Assembly (NCBI RefSeq): GCF_902859875.1
Contig: NZ_CADIKF010000020.1
Location: 1-64,000, forward strand
DNA: 64,000 nucleotides
Direction: 5' to 3'
From: Paraburkholderia solisilvae
Lineage (GTDB): Bacteria > Pseudomonadota > Gammaproteobacteria > Burkholderiales > Burkholderiaceae
Shown here in pieces: positions 57,001 to 64,000 of the stretch; the stretch's first letter is position 1; each line of letters begins with the position of its first letter. A program made the position numbers and the translations under genes. The notes below the pieces were generated by a model. That model had not been told where the DNA came from. It made no database searches and was given only the letters and a program-made list of their open reading frames with translations.

Positions 57001-57305
57001 TGCGCGAAGCGATGCGCGTGGCGATGACGACCTATCGGCCCGTCGCGTACACAGGCGGTCCGGTGTATTACGTGCGCGCGGCGCTGCTCGACCCCGAGCG
57101 CGGCGATCCGCTGCCGCTGTGGCGGCAAGTTGCGAAACGCGGGCTCGCCGTGGTCAACGTCGGGGGCAGCCACACCGATATGATTCTCGAGCCGAATATC
57201 GACGTGCTGGCGGCCGCGCTCGACCGGGTGTTCAGTAATGAGATCGCGCCGTCGGGGGCACAGGCGGCATCGGCCGCACTGCGCGCGAAGAGCGGCTACG
57301 CGTAG
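54078..57305 (+). CDS. Single-module A-T-TE synthetase with acetoacetyl-CoA-synthetase-type adenylation domain
   Basis: The 1075-residue protein has three parts. Residues about 40-700 are an AMP-forming ligase with IMFSSGTTGKPKCIVHG, SISGGTDILGCF, HGRSDGVLNVRGVNVGPGEI and THSGKPSEAAARNAVNG (Lys658), which matches acetoacetyl-CoA synthetase rather than NRPS A domains. A carrier domain has FFDLGGDSLLAAAMI with the phosphopantetheine Ser741. A type I thioesterase has GYSFGGL (Ser872) and His1032 in GGSHTDMI. There is no condensation domain. The predicted chemistry is activation of a keto or beta-keto acid, loading on the carrier, and release or self-condensation by the TE. GGAGGGG precedes the ATG. 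No phosphopantetheinyl transferase gene is nearby. Confidence 0.88.
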   Translation: MQVQDSVGRTSATHADAHASRDAVSGANAAPVPRAIIHMPSPERIAGSQISAFAAALQARTGVDCSDYAALHAFSVRDYRTFWRFFIEWAEGFDYTGDADPVCVGDTCEQASFFPQLQLNFADNLLGTDIAPASAPALTACHADGRRVHLTRGELRERVARLACALERLGVRSGDRVAAVMRNDEQAIITALAVAALGATLSTASPEMGSEALLDRFEQLSPRLLFAHTATLPSDTGMPPAEKVARLAAAIRSLDGIVSLDDGALPSGVIQPVHSVARLIASADAADFVWRRFPFNQPLFIMFSSGTTGKPKCIVHGAGGSLVEHLKEHRLHGDLRPGDKMYFHTSCAWMMWNWQLSALASGVEIVTYSGPLASVDTLWRLVADEHVTVFGTSPAYLKMCSEAGLEPARAFDLHALRAMMSTGAVLYDTQFEWVRDHVKPLQLQSISGGTDILGCFVLGNPNLPVFTGEAQCKSLALDVNAWDNQAGTPAHGVGELVCTNPFPSRPLGFFGDPDGTRFHQAYFAANPGIWTHGDLIEFSGQGSARLHGRSDGVLNVRGVNVGPGEIYRVLADIEGVREAMVVQQTVPARAAPPDAEPLRPAAGHDRRVVLLVVLQDGVTLNGALIAHMRRELARRASRAHVPDVVMQVGALPVTHSGKPSEAAARNAVNGLPVGNTGALRNPECLDAIRHHPALAVITRELPPPGETVEDLECYLRALWERLFDLSPIGRDDSFFDLGGDSLLAAAMIAEVQQATGATISLATLLAAPSVAQLATHIRGSHAGEIAASQIVLPLRAGTGTPVFWMHSMAGSVMECLAVIHALRTPRPFIGIHARGLNGEAPPLRDVAQMAASYIVEMRSVQPHGPYTLVGYSFGGLVAYEIAQQLHRAGEQVDMLCLVDSYVHERCLPWGAWLRFQRAWARRQWRTFSGLPFAQRIGFVKRKLHGATDKIRLRLGHMAHKPFPQIAHFPPVLIRVREAMRVAMTTYRPVAYTGGPVYYVRAALLDPERGDPLPLWRQVAKRGLAVVNVGGSHTDMILEPNIDVLAAALDRVFSNEIAPSGAQAASAALRAKSGYA

Positions 57306-57340
57306 GCGCGGCGGGCGCCGCGACGCCTGGTGCGGCGGCG

Positions 57341-57459
57341 CCCGATGCAATGACGCCCGATGCAATGCGCTCGACGCAATGACTCCCGATGCAATAGCTC
57401 ACGAAGCAACGACTCACGAGACAACGGCACAAGAAGCAACGCCGCAAGAAGCAACGCCC
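57341..57459. repeat. 15-bp degenerate tandem repeat after the A-T-TE gene
   Basis: Eight consecutive 15-bp units of the type CGATGCAATGACGCC through CAAGAAGCAACGCCG, drifting in sequence, begin about 36 bp after the stop codon. A 15-bp period would keep reading frame, but the stop codon precedes it. Confidence 0.85.
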
Positions 57460-57476
57460 CACGCCATGCGTGGGGC
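57456..57476. terminator. Hairpin between convergent genes
   Basis: GCCCCACGC (57456-57464) pairs perfectly with GCGTGGGGC (57468-57476) around CAT. No T-run follows on either strand; it may still help end transcription of the convergent A-T-TE and acyltransferase genes. Confidence 0.45.
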
Positions 57477-57545
57477 CTTGCAAGCCGTACTCTCAAGCGC
57501 CACCGCGCGCCGCGTCGACGGCGCGGATCGCCTGCGTGCCGTTGT

Positions 57546-58598
57546 CTACTCCGTCCGCTCCGCGGCCAGCGGAGCCGCGCCGGCCGGCAAACTCGTGCGC
57601 GCGCGTGCATCGAGCGTGCGCCGCGCAAACTTGAACAGCGGCCGGTCGACGAACCGGTAGAACAGACAGCCGGCACAAGTCGCACAGATCACCGCCAGCA
57701 CCGCGCCGAGCGGCGCGCGAATATCGAAGCCGTGCACGATTTTCGGCAACAGCTTGCGCATCGATTCGACCACGAACGGATGGCTCAGATAGGTCGCGTA
57801 ACTCGCGTCGCCGATGTAGATCAGCGCGCGCGTCGCGCGATTGTCGCGAATCGACTCCTCGAGGCTCAACGCACACAGCACGAGGCAGAACGACGGCAAG
57901 CCGTTGCGCACGAGCGGCGAGCTACCCGGCAGCGCCCACTCGGCGTAGGTCATCAGCACATACATCGCGACCGCGCCCGGCAGCGCGAGCGTCGCCGGCA
58001 CCCGCGCGCCGCGCTTCCACGCGTACCACGTCGCGATGCCGAGCGGAAATTCGAGCAGACGGTTTTCCGCGAGGAAACGGCCGAGCGCATGACTCGAATG
58101 CGCAAGCACCGCGACGACATAAAGCGTGGCGAGCGCGACCGTGATAAACGCGAAGCGGCGCTCACGCATCAGCAGCAGTGCGAGCGCGGTGACGACATAG
58201 AACAGGATTTCGTAGTTGAGCGTCCAGCCGACGAACAGCATCGGAAAGATCTGGCCGCTCTCCTTCGTATACGGAATGAAGAACAGCGACTTCAACAGCT
58301 CGCCCACATTGGCCGTCGTCGAATTGAAGAGGTCGGGCCGCACGATCGCGCCGAAAAACACCACGAACGTCATCAGCCAGTACAGCGGCACCACGCGCGC
58401 CACGCGGCTGACGGCGAATTCGCGCACCGTCATCGTGCCCGGGCTCAACGCGAGCGCGATCACGAAGCCGGACAGCACAAAGAAGATATCGACGCGAAAC
58501 GCGCCGAACGCCGTGCCGTTCGTGATCATCACGTGATGCACGATGACCGTGGTCGCAGCAACCGCGCGGAGAATTCTCAAGGAGTTGAGCTTACGCAT
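57546..58598 (-). CDS. Acyltransferase 3 family membrane protein
   Basis: The protein (350 residues from the ATG at 58598; 357 from 58619) has about ten membrane segments and the acyltransferase-3 hallmarks LRILRAVAATTVIVHHVMIT and VDIFFVLSGFVIALALSPG. DASYATYLSHPFVVESMRKL closes the core. It probably transfers acetyl or other acyl groups to a surface polysaccharide. It is convergent with the A-T-TE gene and divergent from the second acyltransferase. Confidence 0.9.
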   Translation of the reverse strand: MRKLNSLRILRAVAATTVIVHHVMITNGTAFGAFRVDIFFVLSGFVIALALSPGTMTVREFAVSRVARVVPLYWLMTFVVFFGAIVRPDLFNSTTANVGELLKSLFFIPYTKESGQIFPMLFVGWTLNYEILFYVVTALALLLMRERRFAFITVALATLYVVAVLAHSSHALGRFLAENRLLEFPLGIATWYAWKRGARVPATLALPGAVAMYVLMTYAEWALPGSSPLVRNGLPSFCLVLCALSLEESIRDNRATRALIYIGDASYATYLSHPFVVESMRKLLPKIVHGFDIRAPLGAVLAVICATCAGCLFYRFVDRPLFKFARRTLDARARTSLPAGAAPLAAERTE

Positions 58599-58870
58599 CT
58601 GGCACCCATAACGGGACATCGCCGGAGGATTCTAGGCATACGAAATAGCGTTGATCAGACAACATCCGGTGTCGGCACGCCGCGAGCGTGCGCTGCACCA
58701 AATACCGCGCGCCGTTGTCCGTCGATGCCTGGCGATTGGCCGACATCGCCGTGCCGCCGCGGCCAGTATTGACGTGCCAGCTGTCCGGACCCGCGATGCG
58801 GCGGGCGCAGCTTGCGTGATGAGGATGATGAAAAATACCGGCGATTTCAGCCATATGCGGGGCGTGCACC

Positions 58871-60973
58871 ATGAATCCACGGCAGATGAACGTCAGCATG
58901 CTCGCGGCCGAGCGTCATGCTTATGCACCCTATATCGACGGGCTGCGCGCCATCGCGGTGCTCGCGGTGATCGCCTATCACCTGCATCCGCAGTGGCTGC
59001 CCGGCGGGCTCGCGGGCGTCGATATCTTCTTCGTCATTTCCGGCTTCGTCGTCAGCGCGTCGGTCGGCGCGCTGAGCTCGGTCAGCCTGTCGCGCTTCGT
59101 GCTGTACTTCTATGCGCGCCGCGTGCAGCGCATCGCACCGGCGCTGATCGTCTGCCTCGTCGCCACCGCGCTCGCGTCGGTGCTGTTCATTCCATCCGCG
59201 TGGCTGAGCGACACCAACTCGAAAACCGGTCTCTTCGCGTTCTTCGGCCTCAGCAATCTCGTGCTCGCGAAGACCGGCAACGACTATTTTTCGCCGCGCG
59301 TCGAGTTCAATCCGTATATGCATACGTGGTCGCTCGGTGTCGAAGAACAGTTCTATCTGATCTTCCCGGTGCTGTTCTTTCTGTGGGTCAGCAAGGCGCC
59401 GCGTCGCAAGCTGACGCTCGTGCTGTTCGGCGCCGGCTTTGCCGCATCGCTCGTGTGTGCGAAATGGCTGGCAGTCGGTCATGAAACGCTCGCGTTCTAC
59501 CTGATCTTCAGCCGCTTCTGGGAACTCGCGGCCGGCGTGATGCTGTATCAGGCGCTGGTGCTGTGCGGGCGCCCGTTCGGCGTCGCCGAACGCGGCGCCA
59601 CGTGGGTCACGTCGAGCGCCGCGCTGCTGTCGCTCGGCCTCGTCGCGGTCGGCCTTGCACTGTCGGCGCCGAACACGTTTCCGTTTCCCGGCGCGCTGCT
59701 GCCGGTGGCCGGCACGCTCGGCCTGCTCGGCTTTCTCCATGGGCGGCGCACCGAAGGCATGCTGCATCGCGTGCTCGCGTCGCGCGGCGTCGTGTTTATC
59801 GGCAGGATTTCGTACTCGCTGTATCTCTGGCACTGGCCGGTGATCGTGCTGCTGCGCTGGACCACCGGCATCGATACCGCGCTGGAAAAAACAGTCGCCG
59901 CCGTGCTCACGTTCGCGCTCGCCAGCGCGTCGTATTACTTCGTCGAGAATCCGGTGCGCCGCTCGCCGCGCTTGCGGCAGTGGCCGCGCCCGGCGGTCAT
60001 CGGTTCCGGATTCGGCGTGATCGTACTCGGCGCGGCGCTCACCTTCGGCCTCTATCAGCAGCAGCCGCGGCTGTCGCTGAGCGTCGTTTCGCATCAGGCC
60101 GACGACTGGTACCCGTACGGCGCGCTCAACCAGCGCTATGCGGGCTGCAGCGAAAAGTGGGACACCCGCAAGCTCGATGACGGCCCGGTGTGGACCTATT
60201 CGCGGGTCGGCTGCAATGTGCCGGCGCGCTACGCGTCGCGTCTGTTCGTGATCGGCGATTCGCACGCGATGGCCTATAGCCTGATGTTCCGCGAACTCGC
60301 GTTGCAAACCGGCGTCGAGGTGCTGTCCTATAACAACGGCGGTTGCGCGTTTATCGGCTTTCTGCCGGTCGATCGCGCGGACGCGACGCGCTGCAAGGCG
60401 TACGACGACGACGCGTTTGCTGAAATTCTCGAGAAGGTGCGGCCAGGCGACGTCGTGTTCCTGCCGTCGCTCAGGCTGCCGCGCTTTTCCGACCAGTTCG
60501 CGCGTTTCGACGATCGCGCCGCGCACGATGCGATGTTCAGCGGCGCGTCGCTCGCGGAGCGCCGTGCGCGCGAACAGGAAGCGATCCAGCTGCTGCACAA
60601 GCTGACCGCACGCGGCGCGAAGGTGGTGCTCGAAGCGCCGGAGCCGGTCTTCCGGACGCCGGCCTTCCGCTGTGCGGACTGGTTCAATCGCGACAATCCG
60701 ATCTGCACGCCCGGCGGACAGGTGCCGCGCGCGGACGTGGAAGCGTATCGCGCGCCGGTGCTCGATTCGTATGCGCGCATCGCGCAGGCGGTGCCGTCGG
60801 TCAGCGTGTGGGACCCCTTGCCGGTGCTGTGCCCGGACGACGTCTGCTCGATGCATACGGGCGGCGTGCCGCTCTTCTTCGACGGCGACCATATCAGCGG
60901 TTATGCGAACCGCCTGCTCGCGCCGCACTTCCAGAAATTCATCGTCACGCTGATGGACGCGCCGCGCACGTAG
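58871..60973 (+). CDS. OafA/YrhL-type acyltransferase with C-terminal SGNH domain
   Basis: The 700-residue protein has an acyltransferase-3 membrane half (YIDGLRAIAVLAVIAYHLHP, VDIFFVISGFVVSASVGALS, EEQFYLIFPVLFFLWVSKAP, SYSLYLWHWPVIVL) and a periplasmic SGNH half starting near residue 400 with FVIGDSHAMAYSL and a late FFDGDHISGYANRLLAPHF containing the Asp/His pair. Such two-part enzymes O-acetylate LPS or other glycans. Later in-frame ATGs at 58886 and 58898 are alternative starts. Confidence 0.92.
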   Translation: MNPRQMNVSMLAAERHAYAPYIDGLRAIAVLAVIAYHLHPQWLPGGLAGVDIFFVISGFVVSASVGALSSVSLSRFVLYFYARRVQRIAPALIVCLVATALASVLFIPSAWLSDTNSKTGLFAFFGLSNLVLAKTGNDYFSPRVEFNPYMHTWSLGVEEQFYLIFPVLFFLWVSKAPRRKLTLVLFGAGFAASLVCAKWLAVGHETLAFYLIFSRFWELAAGVMLYQALVLCGRPFGVAERGATWVTSSAALLSLGLVAVGLALSAPNTFPFPGALLPVAGTLGLLGFLHGRRTEGMLHRVLASRGVVFIGRISYSLYLWHWPVIVLLRWTTGIDTALEKTVAAVLTFALASASYYFVENPVRRSPRLRQWPRPAVIGSGFGVIVLGAALTFGLYQQQPRLSLSVVSHQADDWYPYGALNQRYAGCSEKWDTRKLDDGPVWTYSRVGCNVPARYASRLFVIGDSHAMAYSLMFRELALQTGVEVLSYNNGGCAFIGFLPVDRADATRCKAYDDDAFAEILEKVRPGDVVFLPSLRLPRFSDQFARFDDRAAHDAMFSGASLAERRAREQEAIQLLHKLTARGAKVVLEAPEPVFRTPAFRCADWFNRDNPICTPGGQVPRADVEAYRAPVLDSYARIAQAVPSVSVWDPLPVLCPDDVCSMHTGGVPLFFDGDHISGYANRLLAPHFQKFIVTLMDAPRT

Positions 60974-61068
60974 GCCGCGTAGGCCGTATCCGATGAACGG
61001 GCCACGGCGCGCGTGAGTGCGCCGTGGCGCATCACATCCGCGCTCAGGTTCCCGACACAATGCAACGC

Positions 61069-61099
61069 AAAAAAACGCGGCGCCAGGCAGCGCCGCGTT
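61069..61099 (-). terminator. Rho-independent terminator of the glycosyltransferase gene
   Basis: On the minus strand AACGCGGCGC pairs with GCGCCGCGTT around a 6-nt loop, followed by a run of seven Ts. It lies beyond the tandem array that follows the stop codon. Confidence 0.85.
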
Positions 61100-61104
61100 G
61101 CATC

Positions 61105-61169
61105 GAGCTAATCGATCGAGCTAACCGATCGGACTAACCGGTCGGACTAACCGGTCGGACTAACTGAGG
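61105..61169. repeat. 13-bp tandem repeat between stop codon and terminator
   Basis: Five contiguous 13-bp units: GAGCTAATCGATC, GAGCTAACCGATC, GGACTAACCGGTC twice, and GGACTAACTGAGG. The array begins right after the glycosyltransferase stop (minus strand) and stays inside its 3' UTR. Confidence 0.93.
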
Positions 61170-61170
61170 A

Positions 61171-62265
61171 TCAGTTGAAGGTATCGTCACCGGCGATCAA
61201 CCGGTCGCGCACCAGCGAGCGCCAGCCGTCATAACGCGCGGTCGGTGCGCCGACAAAATCCGGCTCGTCGCGCTTCACATGCAACTGATCGGAATACGCG
61301 CCGTACTCGGACGTATGCTGCTGGCGCCGGGCTTCCGCCTGCAGCTTGTCGTCGAGGTCCGCGAGAAACTTGAAGTGCAGCAGCGCGCTCGTGATCGCGC
61401 CACCTGCGCGCGACGCCGGCTGATTCAGGCGCGCGGGCCACAATTGATGCGACGACTTCAGAAACGCGTACGGCTTCTTCCAGTACACGAGCGGCGTCTT
61501 GTTCAGTGCCGGACCGTCCCACACGTCCTTGAAGAAAATACGTCCGCGCACCCCGCCCTTCGTCCATGTCGTGCGCGAGCGCGGATCGAAGCGCGTCTGA
61601 TAGCCGTACGCGTCGTATAACGGACAGACGCTTGCCGGATCTTCGCCGGGCAGGCACGCGTTGTCGCGAGTGCGATTGCCGCTATACATGTCGAGCATCA
61701 GGCTGTTCATCGAACGTTGGCCGTGCGTTGCGAGGTGGTCGGTCAGCGCCGCAATGCCGCGCGTATCGTGATGCGGGTACACAAAGAACTCGTCCGCGTC
61801 GACGTAAAGAATCCACTTGCCGCTGCAATAACGCGACAGCACGGTATTGATCCAGTCGTTGCCGAAACGCGATTGCTTGTACGAACCGTGCGCGGCGAAC
61901 AGCGACACGCCGGGCTCGCCGGCGAGCAGCTCGCGCAGGCCGTCGGTGGAATCGTTGTCGAGCACGATAAACTGCTCGAAGCCGAGCGCTTTGTAATAAC
62001 GCAGAAAAAACGCCATCCGGTGCGCTTCGTTATGCACCGTCATGATCAGCACATGCGACGCGGCCGGCAGGCCCGGCGCGATGCGCACCGCGCGGACTTC
62101 GCGCGCCTTTGCGATGCGCCGGATATGCGCCTTCGAAAATTCGACCGCGTTATAGAGCAGAAAGGACAAGCGTCCCGCTCGCTCGCCGCGCTGCCCCGCC
62201 TTCGGCAAAGCGGCGGCAGCGGGCTGCGGCAGGTGCATCGGCGTGGTCTGGTCTTGCGTTGTCAT
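61171..62265 (-). CDS. Glycosyltransferase, family 2-like (PF13704 type)
   Basis: The 364-residue protein has VLIMTVHNEAHRMAFFLRYY, EQFIVLDNDSTDGLRELLAG and the DxD motif in WILYVDADEFFVYP, typical of the Glyco_trans_2_4 group. FLKSSHQLWPARLNQPASRA and ALLHFKFLADLDDK follow. No membrane segment is seen. Probably adds a sugar in a surface glycan; donor and acceptor are unknown. The ATG at 62265 gives the family's usual N-terminus after an unconserved 35-residue lead. Confidence 0.87.
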   Translation of the reverse strand: MTTQDQTTPMHLPQPAAAALPKAGQRGERAGRLSFLLYNAVEFSKAHIRRIAKAREVRAVRIAPGLPAASHVLIMTVHNEAHRMAFFLRYYKALGFEQFIVLDNDSTDGLRELLAGEPGVSLFAAHGSYKQSRFGNDWINTVLSRYCSGKWILYVDADEFFVYPHHDTRGIAALTDHLATHGQRSMNSLMLDMYSGNRTRDNACLPGEDPASVCPLYDAYGYQTRFDPRSRTTWTKGGVRGRIFFKDVWDGPALNKTPLVYWKKPYAFLKSSHQLWPARLNQPASRAGGAITSALLHFKFLADLDDKLQAEARRQQHTSEYGAYSDQLHVKRDEPDFVGAPTARYDGWRSLVRDRLIAGDDTFN

Positions 62266-62683
62266 GTGAGAAACCCCGAGCGGTTTTCCGTTTACGGCGA
62301 GCACTGAACGCCGCACAACCGGCAACAGCCAGAGCCGGCCAACCTGCGCGCGTCGTTTTGCATGCCAAACGATACTAGCATCGAACCCTTCAGACGAGAC
62401 GTCAGCATCCCGTACTTTTACGCCTGCAATGTGCCCTGCCGATCGTAGTCGCCCCGCCTGTGTGCGAACGCACGCGCACCGCCCGGCGCCATGCGCCGAA
62501 TGGCCGATGGCGCCGGGATTTGGGCCGAAGCGGAAGGCCGCGGCTACCTAGAATGCCTGACAAGCGTCGGTCCGCATCGTGCCATGCGGACCGGTTCAGC
62601 GCCGCTGATCATGGTCCCGGTAAGGTCAAGACAGCGGCGCGGCGCAACCGGACAGATCCGGCGCCGATTCGGAGGAGATTGCG
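62266..62683. other. Intergenic region upstream of rmlA
   Basis: 418 bp between divergent genes with no supported gene. The promoter regions of both must lie here; no consensus pair or JUMPstart-like element was noticed. Confidence 0.4.
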
Positions 62684-63649
62684 ATGGCTCGCAAAGGCAT
62701 CATTCTGGCGGGGGGCTCGGGCACGCGTTTGTACCCGATCACGCATGCGGTATCGAAGCAGCTGATTCCCGTCTACGACAAGCCGATGATTTACTACCCG
62801 CTGTCGACGCTGATGCTCGCCGGAATCCGCGACGTGCTCATTATCTCCACCCCGCAGGACACGCCGCGCTTCGCGACGCTGCTGCGCGACGGCCATCAGT
62901 GGGGCATGAATATCCAGTACGCGATACAGCCGTCGCCGGACGGTCTCGCGCAGGCCTTCCTGATCGGCCGGCGCTTTATCGGCCGCTCGCCGTCGACGCT
63001 GATCCTCGGCGACAACATCTTCTACGGCCACGACCTGCCGACGCGCCTCGCGCGCGCGAGCGCCGCGAAGCATGGCGCAACCGTGTTCGCGTATCACGTG
63101 AGCGACCCGGAGCGCTATGGCGTCGTCGAATTCGACAGCCGGCAGCGCGCGCTGTCGATTGAGGAAAAGCCCACCCGCCCGCGCTCGAACTACGCGGTGA
63201 CCGGTCTTTACTTTTACGATAACGACGTGTGCGACATCGCGGCAGGCATCGCGCCTTCCGCGCGCGGCGAGCTCGAGATCACCGACGTCAACGCGTGCTA
63301 CCTGCAAGCGGGACGCCTCGACGTCGAGATCATGGGCCGCGGCAATGCATGGCTCGACACCGGCACGCACGACTCATTGCTCGACGCGGCGATGTTTATC
63401 GCGACACTGCAAAAACGCCAGGGCCTGATCGTATCGAGCCCGGAGGAAGTCGCCTACCGGCAGGGCTGGATCGACGCGCAACAACTGCACAGGCTCGCCA
63501 CGCCGCTCGTCAAGAGCGGCTACGGCAACTACCTGCTCGGCATTCTCGACGACCAGCCAGGCGAGCCGCTCGACGCCCAACCGGCCGTTCTGCGCGACAT
63601 GCACGTGATCGACGCGTTGAGCCGGCATAGCGACGCGCTCCAGACGTAA
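62684..63649 (+). CDS. rmlA: Glucose-1-phosphate thymidylyltransferase
   Basis: The 321-residue protein opens [20 protein letters not shown], with [53 protein letters not shown] and [16 protein letters not shown], all classic RmlA/RfbA. It makes dTDP-glucose, the first step to dTDP-rhamnose and related sugars. GGAGGAG precedes the ATG. The other rml genes are not in the window; the following gene is a glycosyltransferase. It is about 25 residues longer at the C-terminus than E. coli RmlA. Confidence 0.96.
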   Translation: MARKGIILAGGSGTRLYPITHAVSKQLIPVYDKPMIYYPLSTLMLAGIRDVLIISTPQDTPRFATLLRDGHQWGMNIQYAIQPSPDGLAQAFLIGRRFIGRSPSTLILGDNIFYGHDLPTRLARASAAKHGATVFAYHVSDPERYGVVEFDSRQRALSIEEKPTRPRSNYAVTGLYFYDNDVCDIAAGIAPSARGELEITDVNACYLQAGRLDVEIMGRGNAWLDTGTHDSLLDAAMFIATLQKRQGLIVSSPEEVAYRQGWIDAQQLHRLATPLVKSGYGNYLLGILDDQPGEPLDAQPAVLRDMHVIDALSRHSDALQT

Positions 63650-63758
63650 CGCATTACCCGGCAGCCGCCACGCGGAGGCGGCCGCCGCCAGACATGCACC
63701 CGGTGCAGACGACACCATCCGCGCATTCAAATAATGATGTAGCAAGGACAAAGCGAAC

Positions 63759-64000
63759 ATGACGACATCCGTATCGGTCGCGATGGCGACCTGCAACGGC
63801 ATGCGGTATCTGGCTGCGCAGCTGGAAAGTCTTGCGCATCAGACCTGGCTGCCCGCCGAACTGGTCGTCACCGACGACGCCTCGACCGACGAGACCGTAC
63901 AGATCGTCGAAGCCTTTGCCCGCGTCGCGCCCTTTCCGGTGCGGCTGCATATCAACCCGAAACGGCTCGGTTATCGCGCGAACTTCATGAAGGCCGCGCA
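63759..64000 (+). CDS. Glycosyltransferase family 2 (3' end outside window)
   Basis: The first 80 codons read TSVSVAMATCNGMRYLAAQL, ESLAHQTWLPAELVVTDDAS and TDETVQIVEAFARVAP, the GT-A nucleotide-sugar-binding start of family GT2, similar to rhamnan or O-antigen glycosyltransferases. AAGGA lies upstream. It follows rmlA by 109 bp, consistent with a rhamnose-containing polysaccharide locus continuing to the right. Confidence 0.9.
   Translation, partial: MTTSVSVAMATCNGMRYLAAQLESLAHQTWLPAELVVTDDASTDETVQIVEAFARVAPFPVRLHINPKRLGYRANFMKAA

Noticed and set aside
57360-58772. A 470-codon plus-strand frame opposite the acyltransferase-3 gene
   Set aside because: Shadow frame that begins inside the repeat array; no recognisable domain.
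58847-61060. A 737-codon frame antisense to the SGNH acyltransferase
   Set aside because: The plus-strand protein has clear catalytic motifs; the antisense product has none.

Overview
The window is one continuous stretch of a high-GC (mid-60s percent by eye) chromosome with almost wall-to-wall coding. Gene content and order (gcl-hyi-glxR behind a divergent LysR gene, sbp-cysTWA-cysB beside lexA, ssuDCB-ssuF, nudix-aat-bpt-pyrD, and the betaproteobacterial relatives of nodIJ) point to Burkholderiaceae, most likely Burkholderia sensu lato (Paraburkholderia, Trinickia or Burkholderia). This is inferred from the proteins, not from a 16S gene. No rRNA operon, CRISPR array, prophage or transposase gene was found.

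Layout. 0-2 kb: an ECF sigma factor gene, cut by the left edge, faces a Tat-exported phosphoesterase and a CuA-like cupredoxin across matching ECF-type promoter elements. 2-7 kb: glyoxylate-to-glycerate genes (gcl, hyi, glxR) with a divergent LysR regulator. 7.2-13.4 kb: five co-directional genes (FAD oxidase, SDR, GtrA, HAD-UbiA fusion, GT-C-like membrane protein) that together look like a polyprenyl-phosphate D-arabinofuranose pathway, the set known from mycobacterial arabinan synthesis. 13.6-21 kb: asparaginase, the sulfate uptake operon with its CysB regulator, and lexA behind two perfect SOS boxes. 21-31 kb: DUF2939 protein, UspA, an ABC-2 exporter pair related to NodIJ, a DUF318-type permease, mnmH, an MFS pump with an overlapping DUF3820 gene, and a free-standing promoter-to-terminator unit that may encode a small RNA. 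31-41 kb: tRNA-His, dusA, several small secreted or unknown proteins, and an alkanesulfonate operon (ssuD-C-B-F) without ssuA or ssuE. 41-50 kb: a TetR gene divergent from an NAD(P)-binding protein, small hypothetical genes, an SMR pump, tRNA-fMet followed by two small membrane-protein genes of lower GC, then nudix, the N-degron transferases aat and bpt, and pyrD. 50-54 kb: a GntR regulator, a 1.3-kb gene-poor stretch and a Crp/Fnr regulator. 54-64 kb: a 1075-residue A-T-TE megasynthase whose adenylation domain is of acetoacetyl-CoA-synthetase type, then surface-polysaccharide genes (two acyltransferases, two glycosyltransferases, rmlA), the last cut by the right edge.

Two themes recur. Sulfur supply is represented twice (inorganic sulfate uptake and sulfonate desulfonation). 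Surface glycans are also represented twice (the arabinofuranose-type donor set and the rmlA/acyltransferase set). Many intergenic gaps carry short degenerate tandem repeats of 10-16 bp, often just after a stop codon, and two distant arrays share the same CTGCTTC-type unit.
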